NCBI GenBank assembly: GCA_946965045.2
Contig: OX337240.1
Span: forward strand, 2,480,001-2,544,000
Length of the DNA stretch: 64,000 nt
Direction of reading: 5' to 3'
DNA from: Epithemia pelagica
Taxonomy: Eukaryota; Bacillariophyta; Bacillariophyceae; Surirellales; Surirellaceae
Translations under genes and position numbers: made by a program
The notes under the pieces: generated by a model
What the model was told of the DNA's origin: nothing
The model's database searches: none
Seen by the model: the letters and a program-made list of their open reading frames with translations, nothing else
Part shown: piece by piece, positions 10,595-20,716 of the stretch
Layout: each line of letters opens with the position of its first letter
How positions within the stretch are numbered: position 1 is the stretch's first letter

Positions 10595-11770
10595 ATGGCG
10601 ATTTTTGATTTTGCCATTCGGTCTGACCATGAACCTCCGCCCTACAAACATTTGTTTGTGTTGGGTGGACGGTTAAGCAGTCACATTGTGGTCTTGAGTG
10701 CGGTGATTGTGTTCTTTCATGTTTATTGCTTTCGAGAATGGAACTTTGCCTGGGGGTTTCTCTTTTATATTTTGTTGCTCCAATTCATTGGTGTCTATGG
10801 TGATGGAGTGTTAAGCAACAGTTTTGGCAAGAACATTCAGAATTTACGACGGGTAGGATATACGGATGGTACCATATTTTTGTTCATGGAATTCAATCTG
10901 ATTGTATCGCAATTTATGGGTTATCTCATCATGACGGTTCTGGTTGACGATCCCAATGTTTGTACGTGGTCATACCTAAGAGAACAGGCCAGTTGGTCGT
11001 TGCTGGGCAAAATTGCGGTCAATTTGGTTGTGGCCGAACTCATGTTTGGGTTGGGTCACGGATTCCTGCATACCAATGAAACCATGATGAAATTTCATAT
11101 CATTCATCACTGCGCCAACTTTCCCTCCTGGACGACGAATACCATCTTTCATCCCGTCGATATTGCCATTGAATTTGGATTGCCCGTTTTGGGTTTGTTG
11201 GCCATGCATTTTACAGCCTGGCATTTTACAGCCTGGCAACGGGATGCCTTGACCTTGGTAGTGACCTTTCTTACCTTTCAATTATGGTATGCCTGCGAAC
11301 ACGATGAAAAATTGCAATTGTATCACGCGCGGCATCATGCCCAATGCGACAGTCTCTATGTGATTTATACCAATTTCAAATCCAATCCCAAACACAACAA
11401 ACTCAAACGATACCTCCTAGACCAATATTCCTTGGAATGGCAACGTCCACAAGTCAACAAGAGCATAAAGAAGCAAAAGAGTAAGTCACCCGTGAAAATC
11501 AATGGAGATGGTTTGCTGTCAATACACCACTCACCAAGAAAGTCGATGGATACAGTGTCTTTTTCCTCCCTTCATGATGACCACCCACCAGCCCGGGTTC
11601 TCTTCCAGGGCCATGCGTTAAGCGAGTCTGTACTCGAGAATCGAGTCGATGCAAGGGTTTCATGTATGACAAATGAAGAAACACTGGTAGAAGTGTCTAG
11701 TGATGGAGACTTTCCATGTCCATGGGAACCAACGCAGCAAACATATAGCACGGGGCGTGCTTCAGGATGA
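10595..11770 (+). CDS. Fatty-acid/sterol hydroxylase superfamily protein, copy 1
   Basis: 391 residues, single exon, ATG in a CCCCATGG context. Several hydrophobic helices alternate with the His clusters of the fatty acid hydroxylase (PF04116-type) di-iron superfamily: GHGFLHTNE near residue 154, FHIIHHC near 168, FHPVD, and YHARHH near 242. Family members are membrane-bound oxygenases or desaturases acting on lipids or sterols, usually in the ER; the substrate here cannot be read. A Lys/Ser-rich tail of about 110 residues is absent from the neighbouring paralogue. A perfect 15-bp tandem duplication at 11207-11236 repeats HFTAW in frame. Tandem with the gene at 12394. Confidence 0.85.
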   Translation: MAIFDFAIRSDHEPPPYKHLFVLGGRLSSHIVVLSAVIVFFHVYCFREWNFAWGFLFYILLLQFIGVYGDGVLSNSFGKNIQNLRRVGYTDGTIFLFMEFNLIVSQFMGYLIMTVLVDDPNVCTWSYLREQASWSLLGKIAVNLVVAELMFGLGHGFLHTNETMMKFHIIHHCANFPSWTTNTIFHPVDIAIEFGLPVLGLLAMHFTAWHFTAWQRDALTLVVTFLTFQLWYACEHDEKLQLYHARHHAQCDSLYVIYTNFKSNPKHNKLKRYLLDQYSLEWQRPQVNKSIKKQKSKSPVKINGDGLLSIHHSPRKSMDTVSFSSLHDDHPPARVLFQGHALSESVLENRVDARVSCMTNEETLVEVSSDGDFPCPWEPTQQTYSTGRASG

Positions 11771-12393
11771 TTTTTACAGAAAGTCTAGAGTGGAGAGAAT
11801 TTTGATGCAATTGTTTTACTTTTATGAAACATGTGGAAACTCTCTTTTAAGGAGAATATCCATGGGGAACAATCGCGTTTGGCAGTCCCAGTGGACAAGC
11901 AGCCTCGCAATCATTGTTTTGTTGGAGCAAAACAACCTTTGTAACTACATCAGTTTTTGGAATGGTCACGCAGCAACTTTGGCTTTCAAATCACTTTACA
12001 AATTAGCTTGAAGACTGACTGCTTTTCGAATAACACAATGCCAAGTTTCTGCATCTGGTTCTGGTTGTCATAGTGACTCTCTTCTGCACACATAGGCACG
12101 CTAGTCTATTGACTTTCTAACCCGGATTTGTCGCGTCGCACTTTTGTGTCCATTTTTTGTGTCTCTTGAAGTTTGTTGTGGGGTGGAATCCGTTCCGCTT
12201 TTTGATACTATTTGATGAAGATTCTCGAGATGCCCCACTGTGGTCACACCTGAACGCGACTATTACAAGACCCATAAAATAACAACATAGATGAATCATA
12301 ACGGACGCTCGAGAAGAAGGGAAAAGATATTGAGGATGCGACCCACACTTACAATAGCCCCAACCAGACAAGATTCCACAGAAAACAAGCACC
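11771..12393. other. Spacer between the tandem hydroxylase genes
   Basis: No additional gene is supported. It contains the 3' flank of copy 1 and presumably the promoter of copy 2. Confidence 0.4.
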
Positions 12394-13311
12394 ATGGCGA
12401 TTTTGGACTTTGCCGTTCGGCCCGACAATGAGCCTCCTCCCTACCAACACTGGTTCATCTTGGGTGGACGGTTGAGCAGTCACATTGTCTTGATGAGTGC
12501 GGTGATTACGGTCTTTCATGTCTATTGCTTTCGAGAATGGAACTTTGCCTGGGGATTTTGTTTTTATATTTTTGTGTTGCAATTCATTGGTTTGTATGCC
12601 GACGCGGTGGTGAGCAATAGTTTTGGCAAGAATATTCAAAATTTGCGGCGGGCAGGCTTTACCGATGCCTGGATTTTGGGTGTCATGGAATTCAATACCG
12701 TGGGATCTCAATTGTTGGGCTATCTCATTATGACTGTCATTGTCGACGATCCCAATGTTTGTACGTGGGCCTACGTGCAAGAACATGCGAATTGGTCCCT
12801 CTTGGGCAAGGTGGTGGTGAATTTGTTGGTGGCCGAAGTCTTGTTTGGATTGGGACATGGTCTCATGCATACGAATGAAAGCTTGATGAAACTCCATGTC
12901 ATGCATCATTGTTCGACTGTTCCTTCTTGGAATACCAATACCTTGTTTCATCCAATCGATTTGGCCATTGAATTTGGCGGTCCCGCCACTGGTTTGTTGG
13001 CCTTGCATTATACCCTTTGGCAACAAGATCAATTGGCCTTGGCGGTCACCTATGTGATTTTTCAATTGTGGTATGCCTACGATCACGACGAAAATTTGGG
13101 CTTGTATCATATTCGGCATCATACGCACTGTGACAGCTTGTACGTGATTTATTCCAATGTCAAATCCAATGCCAAACACAACAAACTCAAGGGTTACATG
13201 AAAGATCAATTGTCCCTGGTGTGGCCGCAGAGTACTCGACAGAGCAGTGTCGTTGTCGTGCCCAACAAGAATGGCAGTGGCAACACGGCGTCCCTTGAGA
13301 AACGCGATTGA
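12394..13311 (+). CDS. Fatty-acid/sterol hydroxylase superfamily protein, copy 2
   Basis: 305 residues, single exon, ATG in CACCATGG. Strongly similar to the upstream gene through the first 290 residues, including the His motifs GHGLMHTNE, LHVMHHC and YHIRHHTHC. It is therefore a tandem duplicate. It lacks the long C-terminal tail and the HFTAW duplication of copy 1 (it has ALHYTLWQQD instead). It is therefore probably the better model of the ancestral protein. Membrane-bound di-iron lipid oxidation is expected from the family; the substrate is unknown. Confidence 0.85.
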   Translation: MAILDFAVRPDNEPPPYQHWFILGGRLSSHIVLMSAVITVFHVYCFREWNFAWGFCFYIFVLQFIGLYADAVVSNSFGKNIQNLRRAGFTDAWILGVMEFNTVGSQLLGYLIMTVIVDDPNVCTWAYVQEHANWSLLGKVVVNLLVAEVLFGLGHGLMHTNESLMKLHVMHHCSTVPSWNTNTLFHPIDLAIEFGGPATGLLALHYTLWQQDQLALAVTYVIFQLWYAYDHDENLGLYHIRHHTHCDSLYVIYSNVKSNAKHNKLKGYMKDQLSLVWPQSTRQSSVVVVPNKNGSGNTASLEKRD

Positions 13312-13922
13312 GAGAGACACATCCTACAAAAGAGCTCTGTTTGGCCAAAGGCAATGGCTCGTCGCGTCGTGTGTGCGGCATGCGGGCTCTAGAGTGTTGT
13401 CATGGACCCTGTCGACAGGACAACAACTGCGAGTATCCCTATAGAGAAGAAGAGACACGTCTAACATTCTAAAAATAATGGACCCAGGGATAGAATGGCC
13501 GAGTAAAATAGACGTAGGGGAACAATAGGATGATCCGCAAAAATGACCGTAGAAGAGTCGTCAGAGTGTGGGTGTTGTCTGGTGTCTATTTGTGTCAATT
13601 TGAGATGATGAGAAAATTGGCCTTCCGTCTTGAAGATATCGCCCGGCGTTTCTGTTCCGATATGACTGCGATGTGAAATGTACACGCTGGCGTGCGCCGT
13701 GACCACTCCCAATCCGAAACGACCTCAAAAGTGACCCATGATGCCGACAGTCATCCGACCATGAAGGTATCCTTCCAATTTCCAGAATGGCGGACTAGAG
13801 CAACTATCATTGATCCAGACAACAGAGCTACAGAATGAACGCCTTATGATCGTTTGCTGTTGCTTGTTTGCTGTCGACGAGCCCATCCTGAAGACGTTAC
13901 CAAATCAACCAACGAAACCATC
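13312..13922. other. Intergenic, no gene seen
   Basis: No supported coding sequence or recognisable repeat. It separates the hydroxylase pair from the PC-esterase-like gene. Confidence 0.4.
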
Positions 13923-15617
13923 ATGGAGGAAGCAACAAGGTGTCGTCCTGCTGCTCCAACGCTTCCTTCCAGTCTATTCCTCACGAGTCGTTCCAAGTGG
14001 TTGCTCCTCGGTGGAGGAACCTTGCTGGTGGCTGTGACACTGTTGAGTGGTTTTTGGCAGAATTCGTACCATCCGGCCGAACCACATCATATTCACCTGC
14101 CAACGCCAACACGGGACGAATCGTCCGTCCTTGGATTCCCACCGCGCTTGCCGTTGGAATGTCAAGCCTTTGTGACACAACCCCCCAAACCAAGTGCCAC
14201 GACACAACAACAACAACTACATGTCTCTTTGGTTCGATCCGGTCCACGATCACGACGACCCATTTTGCAGTTGCATGGTCATGCCACCTTTGTACCCAAT
14301 TTGGAGGACGACCCTCCCTTGTACAATTACACCTGTTTTGCGCTCAAGGCACGCTACAATTGTGCCTTTTCCCCTCCGCATCCCACTCCACTCCAAAATG
14401 CTTCCTCGTCGTCGTCGTCAAAACGTCATGACAAGATTGTCGGACGATTGGCGCATCAATGGAAATTGGTCTTGCAGCAGCAAAAGCAGCCCACCACCAC
14501 CACAACAGCGACAAACACCAACAATACCGACCGCAACTCTGTGTGCGATTTGCGTCATGTGGTCCAACACACAGTGGGAGGCATGCCAGGTGTCGCAACA
14601 TTTCTCTGGCACAACCAACAACGACACTGGACGAAAACGACTGCATCAACCACAACAACAACAGCAACCATGCAATCCATTCGTCCCTCTCCCTCCAAGA
14701 TCATCAACATTTTGATCCTGGGCAATTCCTATTTGCGTCAAGTCTGGGAAAGTATGGCATGTCACTATGCGTCGCACATTACGAATGGATTTTTTCAAAA
14801 TGGTGGTCCGGGCATTGACAAGGCCGCTCGACAAGGACAAGCACAAGATGCCAAAGTCTATCCGCAAGACGTGGGAGAAATGGTACCCTTTTTTGCCCCC
14901 ACTAGCAACCATACGACGACGAATCCCCATACCATTCCCATTTGTCACGGTGCCCTGAAGCAATACCAACACTTTTTTCACCCCAATGCCACCTTGTCCT
15001 CGCAGAGGTTTTCCCCCCAGTGCAATGACAATGTGGCCATGGTGGAATTTGGGAACCGATTGCGGGTCTATTATGTCTTTCAACCCGCTCGCTATGACAA
15101 TTTTACCGCCTTGTTGGTCCACTCCCTCCAATTGGATCCCTCCCAAGTCCATCATGTCGTGTGGAATGGAGGCGGAACTGACAAACTCGAATCAAGGACA
15201 ATGGCAACACCCGGACAGCCGCCAACACCACACAACAACGACACGAACGAAAACGAACCGTGGACATGGAGTCACTACAATTTGGCCAATGCGAAACATG
15301 TGCATCATTTGTTGGAGTCTGCCGGTGTTCCCGTTGCCTCGTGGGAGGAGGAACCAACGGATGCACCACCGTCGTCTCCTCCTCGGACAACCACAACAAC
15401 AACAACGACGAAGACGACCATTACGGATTGGAAACGTGTCTTGCCCTTTGTTCGTCAATTGCAACAACGTCAAGGTCCCAGTTACTATTATTTTGGGGCC
15501 GACAATCCAGGCATGCATCATCCACCCGATGCTCATCCCTGCATGCCGGGTTTGCCCGACGATCAAGTCGCACTCTTGCTCCTCGTCTTGGTGTACCAGT
15601 TGGAATTGGATTTGTAG
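13923..15617 (+). CDS. PC-esterase (TBL/PMR5-like) type II membrane protein
   Basis: 564 residues from the first in-frame ATG (13923). A signal anchor (WLLLGGGTLLVAVTLLSGFW) lies near the N-terminus, so the rest should face the Golgi or ER lumen. A GNS motif (ILILGNSYLRQVWESM, near residue 267) corresponds to the GDS box. Near the C-terminus, DAHPCMPGLPDDQ (about residue 536) resembles the DxxHWCLPGLPD motif of trichome-birefringence-like and related PC-esterases. These transfer or remove acyl groups on glycans. Thr/Asn/Gln-rich inserts separate the conserved blocks. The exact acceptor cannot be inferred. Confidence 0.65.
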   Translation: MEEATRCRPAAPTLPSSLFLTSRSKWLLLGGGTLLVAVTLLSGFWQNSYHPAEPHHIHLPTPTRDESSVLGFPPRLPLECQAFVTQPPKPSATTQQQQLHVSLVRSGPRSRRPILQLHGHATFVPNLEDDPPLYNYTCFALKARYNCAFSPPHPTPLQNASSSSSSKRHDKIVGRLAHQWKLVLQQQKQPTTTTTATNTNNTDRNSVCDLRHVVQHTVGGMPGVATFLWHNQQRHWTKTTASTTTTTATMQSIRPSPSKIINILILGNSYLRQVWESMACHYASHITNGFFQNGGPGIDKAARQGQAQDAKVYPQDVGEMVPFFAPTSNHTTTNPHTIPICHGALKQYQHFFHPNATLSSQRFSPQCNDNVAMVEFGNRLRVYYVFQPARYDNFTALLVHSLQLDPSQVHHVVWNGGGTDKLESRTMATPGQPPTPHNNDTNENEPWTWSHYNLANAKHVHHLLESAGVPVASWEEEPTDAPPSSPPRTTTTTTTTKTTITDWKRVLPFVRQLQQRQGPSYYYFGADNPGMHHPPDAHPCMPGLPDDQVALLLLVLVYQLELDL

Positions 15618-16534
15618 CAGAAACAAAAAGCCACATGACACGACGAACAATGGGTGCATCGTCCGGGATAATCCGTCCAAAAGACTGGATCGAACCATGG
15701 AAGGAGAGCACCACCAACACCTCTCATGGTGGTGGTGCCTATGACTTGCGCGCATTATGGGTACATGACGTCACGTTTGGCATCAAGTTTGTCGCGGTGT
15801 ATCGTGGCTTCACCATGGCATGCCTTCCGTCAATCTGTCATGGTCCATAACTATCTTCGTTTTCTTATCCCTCGCAGAGATCCGTTCTATTCGTTCTATT
15901 TGTTTGATTGCTACGAGGGATAAGAAAAACTCCTTGTCCTTGTGCCACAAAGCCTGATCGTAAAAGGTCCCCTCGTCCTTGCTCTCAGAAGCGCAAGGAG
16001 CGCGCAACAACACCAATCGAGCGAACCGAGTCCCTAGCGCTAGTGACTGACCTAGATCTACCGTTGTAATAGAAATGGAGAGATGAAAATCGTCCAGAAA
16101 AATCCGCCATGGTCAAATTAGTCTGATGGTAACGTTCATTTGCACCAGTGCAATGGTTGAAATTCCACGTGTAAAGCACGGCGTTGGGACCCATAGCATT
16201 GGTTCGATTGGGATTCCTGTGAACCGTCGCATTCTCGATCATTGATGTTTGTCACAACGAACCCATGCAACAAGATGCGCACTGACTTTACTGCCATGAC
16301 AGTGCCCCATGGATTTCAGGATTCACCAAGGCAAATCTTGCAGGAGTGGATAGTTTGAAAACAAAAACAGTTACAGTCCAGAGTCAAACCTACACCCCCG
16401 AATGGAAAAGAACCACAACAATGTGTGTGGACACACACATGTTTGTGGTGTTCCGAATACACTATGGGTAGACGAAAGAAAACTAGGTTTCTGGTTGTTT
16501 CCAGAATGGCTAGTATAGTATTATGTTTCTGCAG
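15618..16534. other. Intergenic holding the structured repeat copy 1
   Basis: No gene is seen between the convergent PC-esterase and glucokinase genes. 15844-16196 is the repeat listed separately; the rest is unassigned. Confidence 0.4.
15844..16196 (+). repeat. Noncoding repeat with conserved stem-loop, copy 1
   Basis: About 350 nt matching 36795-37165 in the same orientation. Near its start a stem (left arm about 15859-15877, right arm 15911-15930; core TTATCCCTCG / CGAGGGATAA) encloses a T-rich loop. The stem differs in sequence from the other copy, yet both arms changed together. The repeat ends at the same GACCCATAGC sequence in both copies. Confidence 0.75.
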
Positions 16535-17875
16535 CTACGAGGAGGACCGTGGGGTCATTTTGAGGACTGCTACCATGGCTACGGCAGCCACTGCCGCCGC
16601 AACCACGGTCCACGTGGATGTGAGGCTGTTGGTCGTAGCCTTGGCCTGTGCTGGTTCTTGTTGTTCTTGTTGTTGCAGATAGTCGCGATAGGCTTGCAGG
16701 GCGGCATGATGAGCGCCTCGAATGCCCAAATCTTGCACCAAGACGGCATAGAGAGGAATTCGGTCCAACAAGGGTTGGACACGGCCCTTGTACCGGTACG
16801 ATTGCAAAAAGAGACTGTTGGCTTTCGTCAAGTGATGCAAATTTTTGGGCGTCAAGCCGCCCGTGACAAACAAACCACTCGTGGGAATCCACTTGAGCGC
16901 GGCCGATCCCACTTCTTGTCCATAGGCCTGCAAAAACACGTCCATGGCATACGCACACACGGGACAGTCTTGCGTGTGTTGCGCCACGACCCGACCTTGT
17001 TCGTCACCGGCGTGCAAAAATTCTTGGTAGACGGTTTCGTTGCGTTGCTTGTGAAATGGCTTGTGGTGGACGGCCAAGAAGTGATAGACATTGGCCAATC
17101 CGGTACCGGACACGACGCGTTCGACCGAAATTCGAACATGGGGTTTCGTATTGTCAAATTGGTTGGCCAAGTGTTGGACCATGTCCCATTCCAAGGCATT
17201 GCGGGGGGCATATTCCACATGACCGCCTTCACTGGGAAAACAGGCATAGGAAGAAGAAGAACCGTTGGACGAGGCCGATGGATGGGGCGTCAAGTAACAT
17301 TGGCCCAATCCGGTACCGGCCCCGACACAGACTTTGGGACCCGAGCCCGTTTCAAATTGATCCAAGGTTGGTCCATTCAAGTGATGGACTTCCGACGGTT
17401 GCAAGGTCAAACAGCCATAGCCTTGTGCGACAAAATCATTAATGACCCAACATTGGACCAAACATTGCAAGTGCACGGTACTCGTATTGTCTTGCAGATA
17501 AGGTCCGGAAATGAGTAAATTGCCCAAATTGGTCAAGCGCACTTCCTGATTGGACGACACAAAGCCGGCACTGGCAATGCATGCGACAATCACCGTCGTC
17601 TCGGGAGAGGCTGGTGGAAGTTGGTAGTCTCTCCAACACTGCTGGAAAAAGGGTGTCACAATGCAATTGCAAAAGGCCGATTCTTCTTGCAAGACCGATT
17701 CCGGTTGATATTGCGTCGCATTGCGAAAGGTGTGGGTGCCAATCAATTCCGTAGTAGTACTAGTGCTAGTGTCATCCAAGACGCGATACAAACTCATGCG
17801 ACTGTTGGTCCCACCAATGTCCCCCGTCAACAAAAACACCGTCTTTTTCTTGTTGTTGTTGGAAGACGACGCCAT
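16535..17875 (-). CDS. GLK: Glucokinase (bacterial-type) with C-terminal membrane anchor
   Basis: 446 residues from ATG 17875. ROK/Glk-type hexokinase features are clear: the phosphate loop GDIGGTNSR (18-26), the catalytic region WVINDFVAQGYG, the ATP-site segment CVGAGTGLGQCYL, and SEGGHVEYAP, with the Glu/His pair that contacts glucose. It phosphorylates glucose to glucose-6-phosphate using ATP. Unlike typical soluble glucokinases of about 320 residues, it ends with a hydrophobic helix (WTVVAAAVAAVAMVAVL) and a short basic/Ser tail, as in tail-anchored proteins. This suggests attachment to an organelle membrane. A (CCA)n run directly precedes the start codon. Confidence 0.85.
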   Translation of the reverse strand: MASSSNNNKKKTVFLLTGDIGGTNSRMSLYRVLDDTSTSTTTELIGTHTFRNATQYQPESVLQEESAFCNCIVTPFFQQCWRDYQLPPASPETTVIVACIASAGFVSSNQEVRLTNLGNLLISGPYLQDNTSTVHLQCLVQCWVINDFVAQGYGCLTLQPSEVHHLNGPTLDQFETGSGPKVCVGAGTGLGQCYLTPHPSASSNGSSSSYACFPSEGGHVEYAPRNALEWDMVQHLANQFDNTKPHVRISVERVVSGTGLANVYHFLAVHHKPFHKQRNETVYQEFLHAGDEQGRVVAQHTQDCPVCAYAMDVFLQAYGQEVGSAALKWIPTSGLFVTGGLTPKNLHHLTKANSLFLQSYRYKGRVQPLLDRIPLYAVLVQDLGIRGAHHAALQAYRDYLQQQEQQEPAQAKATTNSLTSTWTVVAAAVAAVAMVAVLKMTPRSSS

Positions 17876-17899
17876 GGTGGTGGTGGTGGTGGTGGTGGT
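17876..17899 (-). repeat. Trinucleotide (CCA)n run abutting the glucokinase start
   Basis: 24 nt of GGT repeats on the plus strand, i.e. CCA repeats in the glucokinase leader, immediately before ATGG. It is a candidate length-variable microsatellite in the 5' untranslated region. Confidence 0.7.
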
Positions 17900-18350
17900 T
17901 GATCTTTTGACAGACTTGTTGTTGTTTGTTGTTGTAGATTCGACAGCGAGACAACAACAGGGCGAATCTTTTTTTTGGATCTTGTGTGTCTACAGCTCGC
18001 ACACACACAAAGCGCGATGTTGCGTTGGTGCGACCCGACAATGACCACGATCTACCGTCCGTCCACCATCCGTGTCGCAATGGATTCTACGACATGTCGC
18101 ATCGTGACACCCCCGATCCGATTCCAATAACCCAAAACACCACGTGTTGAACTGCATCCGGGAATTTCTCTTTGGTTTGTTTTGTTTTGTTGTAGTAGAG
18201 TTGTGTCATTTGTTTCCAAAAGACAAGCACGAAACTCTCTGGTCTGCTCCTCGTCGCTGTCGTCGTCGTCGTTGGGTGAAGAGAGAAAACGAGAGAATTG
18301 AACTTGCTGTGCTTCTGCTGCTGCTCCTCCTCCTCATCATCTTCATCACC
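17900..18350. other. Divergent promoter region of glucokinase and FPPS
   Basis: The two genes diverge from this roughly 450-bp spacer, so it should contain both promoters. The frame upstream of the FPPS ATG is open back to 18144 but has no ATG. Confidence 0.4.
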
Positions 18351-19796
18351 ATGTCGTCGTCGTCTTCTGCTCCGCCGTCGCCTCCCGTCTTGATTGTCAA
18401 GAGTTTGGCCATTCCAGCTCTGTTGAGTGCGATTGCCTGTTATCAATTGCAAGAGCCCTTGAATGCGTTTGCCAGTTACTTTTTTGCCGCTTCGTTGCTC
18501 GATCAAACGGCCGTCTTGGGTTTGATCTTTGCCCTCTTGTTGGGGGTCTTGAGTTTGGCCTTGTCCCTCACCTTGGACGACTCCCACTCGACCAAGGCCA
18601 TGGTCGATCCCTTTGTGGCCACGCCCTTGCCGGCCAAGACGAGCAACAACAATGCCACGATTGTCTATCCCTTGCAAGCCTTGGCCAATGCCACGACGGA
18701 CAAGGAGCGTTTGGACTGCATGTATCCCATGTTGCGCGATGAATTGCTCGCCCATTTGCGCGATTGCAACGAATTGACGGAGGAAGCGGTGGACTGGTGC
18801 CAAGCCATGATGGATTACACCGTGCCCGGTGGCAAGTTGAATCGTGGGACCACCGTCTTGGCCGTCTTAAGGACCTTGCAAGGGGGACAATTGACCGAAT
18901 TACAAACGGCTCAAGCGGCCGTTTGTGGGTGGTCCTTGGAATTGTTGCAAGCCTTTTTCTTGGTGGCGGACGATGTCATGGACGACAGTAAAACGCGACG
19001 AGGACAACCCTGTTGGTTTCGACAACCTCATGTTGGATTGGTGGCTATTAACGATTCCTTTTTGTTGGAATCCTTTGTCTTGACCGTCTTGAAACGACAC
19101 TTTTATCAAGCTTCCTTGTTGGTGGTGGACAATGCCACGGAACGGGTGCGATTGCAAACCTTGTATGCCAGTCTCCTGGATCTCATGATGGATACCATTC
19201 AAAAGACGGAGGTGGGTCAATTGTTGGATTTGACCTCCCAACCGGCCAATGGCAAGATGGATTTGACGCGATTTACCTTGGAACGCTATCAAAGCATTGT
19301 CAAGTACAAGACGGCCTTTTATTCCTTTTATTTGCCCACCGCCATGGGCATGCTCCTGTCCGGCATTGCCGATGCCCAAGCCTATCGGTTGGCCCAAGAC
19401 ATTACCGTACAAATGGGCGAATACTTTCAAATTCAAGATGATTATTTGGATTGTTTTGGCGATCCGGCCGTCATTGGCAAAATTGGGACCGACATTCAAG
19501 AAAACAAGTGCAGTTGGCTCGTCGTACAAGCCTTGGACAAGTGTCCCGTCGACAGTACCGACAAGGGGGCCAAACAGGGCCGCAAAGTCTTGGAACAACA
19601 TTATGGACAATGGAACGATGGCAAAGTCGCCAAGGTGAAGCAATTGTACAAGGAATTGGACTTGCCAGCCGTTTTTGCCAAGTACGAAGAAGCCTCGTAT
19701 CAAGAATTGCAAACCAAAATTGCCCAAGCGGCCCATGTCATGCCCACGGCCGTCTTTGAAGAATTGTTGCACAAAATTTACAAACGATCCAAATAA
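18351..19796 (+). CDS. FPPS: Farnesyl diphosphate synthase with membrane N-terminal extension
   Basis: 481 residues from ATG 18351. The first Asp-rich motif is DDVMD (207-211), with Phe at the fourth and fifth positions before it (AFFLVADD), the pattern of eukaryotic C15-producing enzymes. The second is FQIQDDYLDCFGD, followed by IGTDIQENKCSW. GKLNRG (about 161) and TRRGQPCWFR complete the set. The enzyme condenses IPP with DMAPP and GPP to give FPP for sterols and prenylation. About 110 extra N-terminal residues hold two hydrophobic segments (about 17-33 and 40-75). Typical FPPS is about 350 residues and soluble, so membrane association is predicted. Confidence 0.9.
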   Translation: MSSSSSAPPSPPVLIVKSLAIPALLSAIACYQLQEPLNAFASYFFAASLLDQTAVLGLIFALLLGVLSLALSLTLDDSHSTKAMVDPFVATPLPAKTSNNNATIVYPLQALANATTDKERLDCMYPMLRDELLAHLRDCNELTEEAVDWCQAMMDYTVPGGKLNRGTTVLAVLRTLQGGQLTELQTAQAAVCGWSLELLQAFFLVADDVMDDSKTRRGQPCWFRQPHVGLVAINDSFLLESFVLTVLKRHFYQASLLVVDNATERVRLQTLYASLLDLMMDTIQKTEVGQLLDLTSQPANGKMDLTRFTLERYQSIVKYKTAFYSFYLPTAMGMLLSGIADAQAYRLAQDITVQMGEYFQIQDDYLDCFGDPAVIGKIGTDIQENKCSWLVVQALDKCPVDSTDKGAKQGRKVLEQHYGQWNDGKVAKVKQLYKELDLPAVFAKYEEASYQELQTKIAQAAHVMPTAVFEELLHKIYKRSK

Positions 19797-20716
19797 CTGC
19801 CTACATTCACCACAACCACCAAACGACAAGGGCGACGAAACTCGCCGAGGCCCTGGGACTGCCGCAATTCCAATTCTATACTACGAGTCATACAACATAG
19901 TTCGTTAACAACCACCAATGTTTTAGAATAGGGAGTTTCCTTGTGTTCTCTATCTATACTTTAGGTAATAGCAACCACAAGACGGTCTGGTTGTTCCAGT
20001 GTTCTTCTTCTTGTTGTGGGTCACGGATCCAAAAGTCTTCTTGTCGCTGTCTCTTTTGAAATGTGTGGTGAAATGTCCAACGATTGCCATCGTTCTTCTT
20101 GGAACCCCAGTCGTGAGCCAAATCCAGTCCAGTTCCAAAACACTTAAGTCACGCATGGTTTGGTTCCAACCTACGAAATCGAACCAACATTCGTTGCCAC
20201 GGTCCAATGGCTCTTTGAAATGTGTGGTCAATGTAAAACGATTGCCATATCGTTCCTCTCTCTACTTGGAACCCCAGTCGTGAGCCAAAATCCAGTCGTC
20301 ATTTCCAAAACACAAGTCACGCATTGTTTGTTTCCAAGACCACACCTACGAAATCGAACCAACACACAGACATTCGTTTCCAGGGTCAAATGGCTCCCGC
20401 ATCCTAGGACATACGGAATGGGAAATACATACACGTTATCTCTCTAGTAGATCGACCGACCAGATTATCTCTCTATTCTCAATCTACCTAGGTTTCTTTT
20501 TCTTCTTCGTTGACAAATTGGTGTGGCACACATCACCAACAACACTATACAGAGAGCCCATACAACAAAATGACTCCTTCCTCAAATCCCCTTTTTGCTT
20601 TCGCAATAAAAAATACGCACACAACAACACTACCGTCGTTGTCGTCCACAATTTCACCCCCCGCCTTTCTTATAGGCTTCTTGTAACGTTCTTCTTCTTC
20701 TTCTCATTCTTCTTTT
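19797..20716. other. Intergenic with tandem repeats and duplication-arm flank
   Basis: No gene seen. It contains the tandem repeat at 20056-20385 and, from about 20330, the 3' flank shared with the left duplication arm. Confidence 0.45.
20056..20385. repeat. Imperfect tandem direct repeat, two units of about 160 bp
   Basis: Unit 1 starts near 20056 and unit 2 near 20214. Both carry GAAATGTGTGGT, CGATTGCCAT, TTGGAACCCCAGTCGTGAGCC and ACGAAATCGAACCAACA in the same order, with small indels. The end of unit 2 runs into the inverted-duplication homology. Confidence 0.75.
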
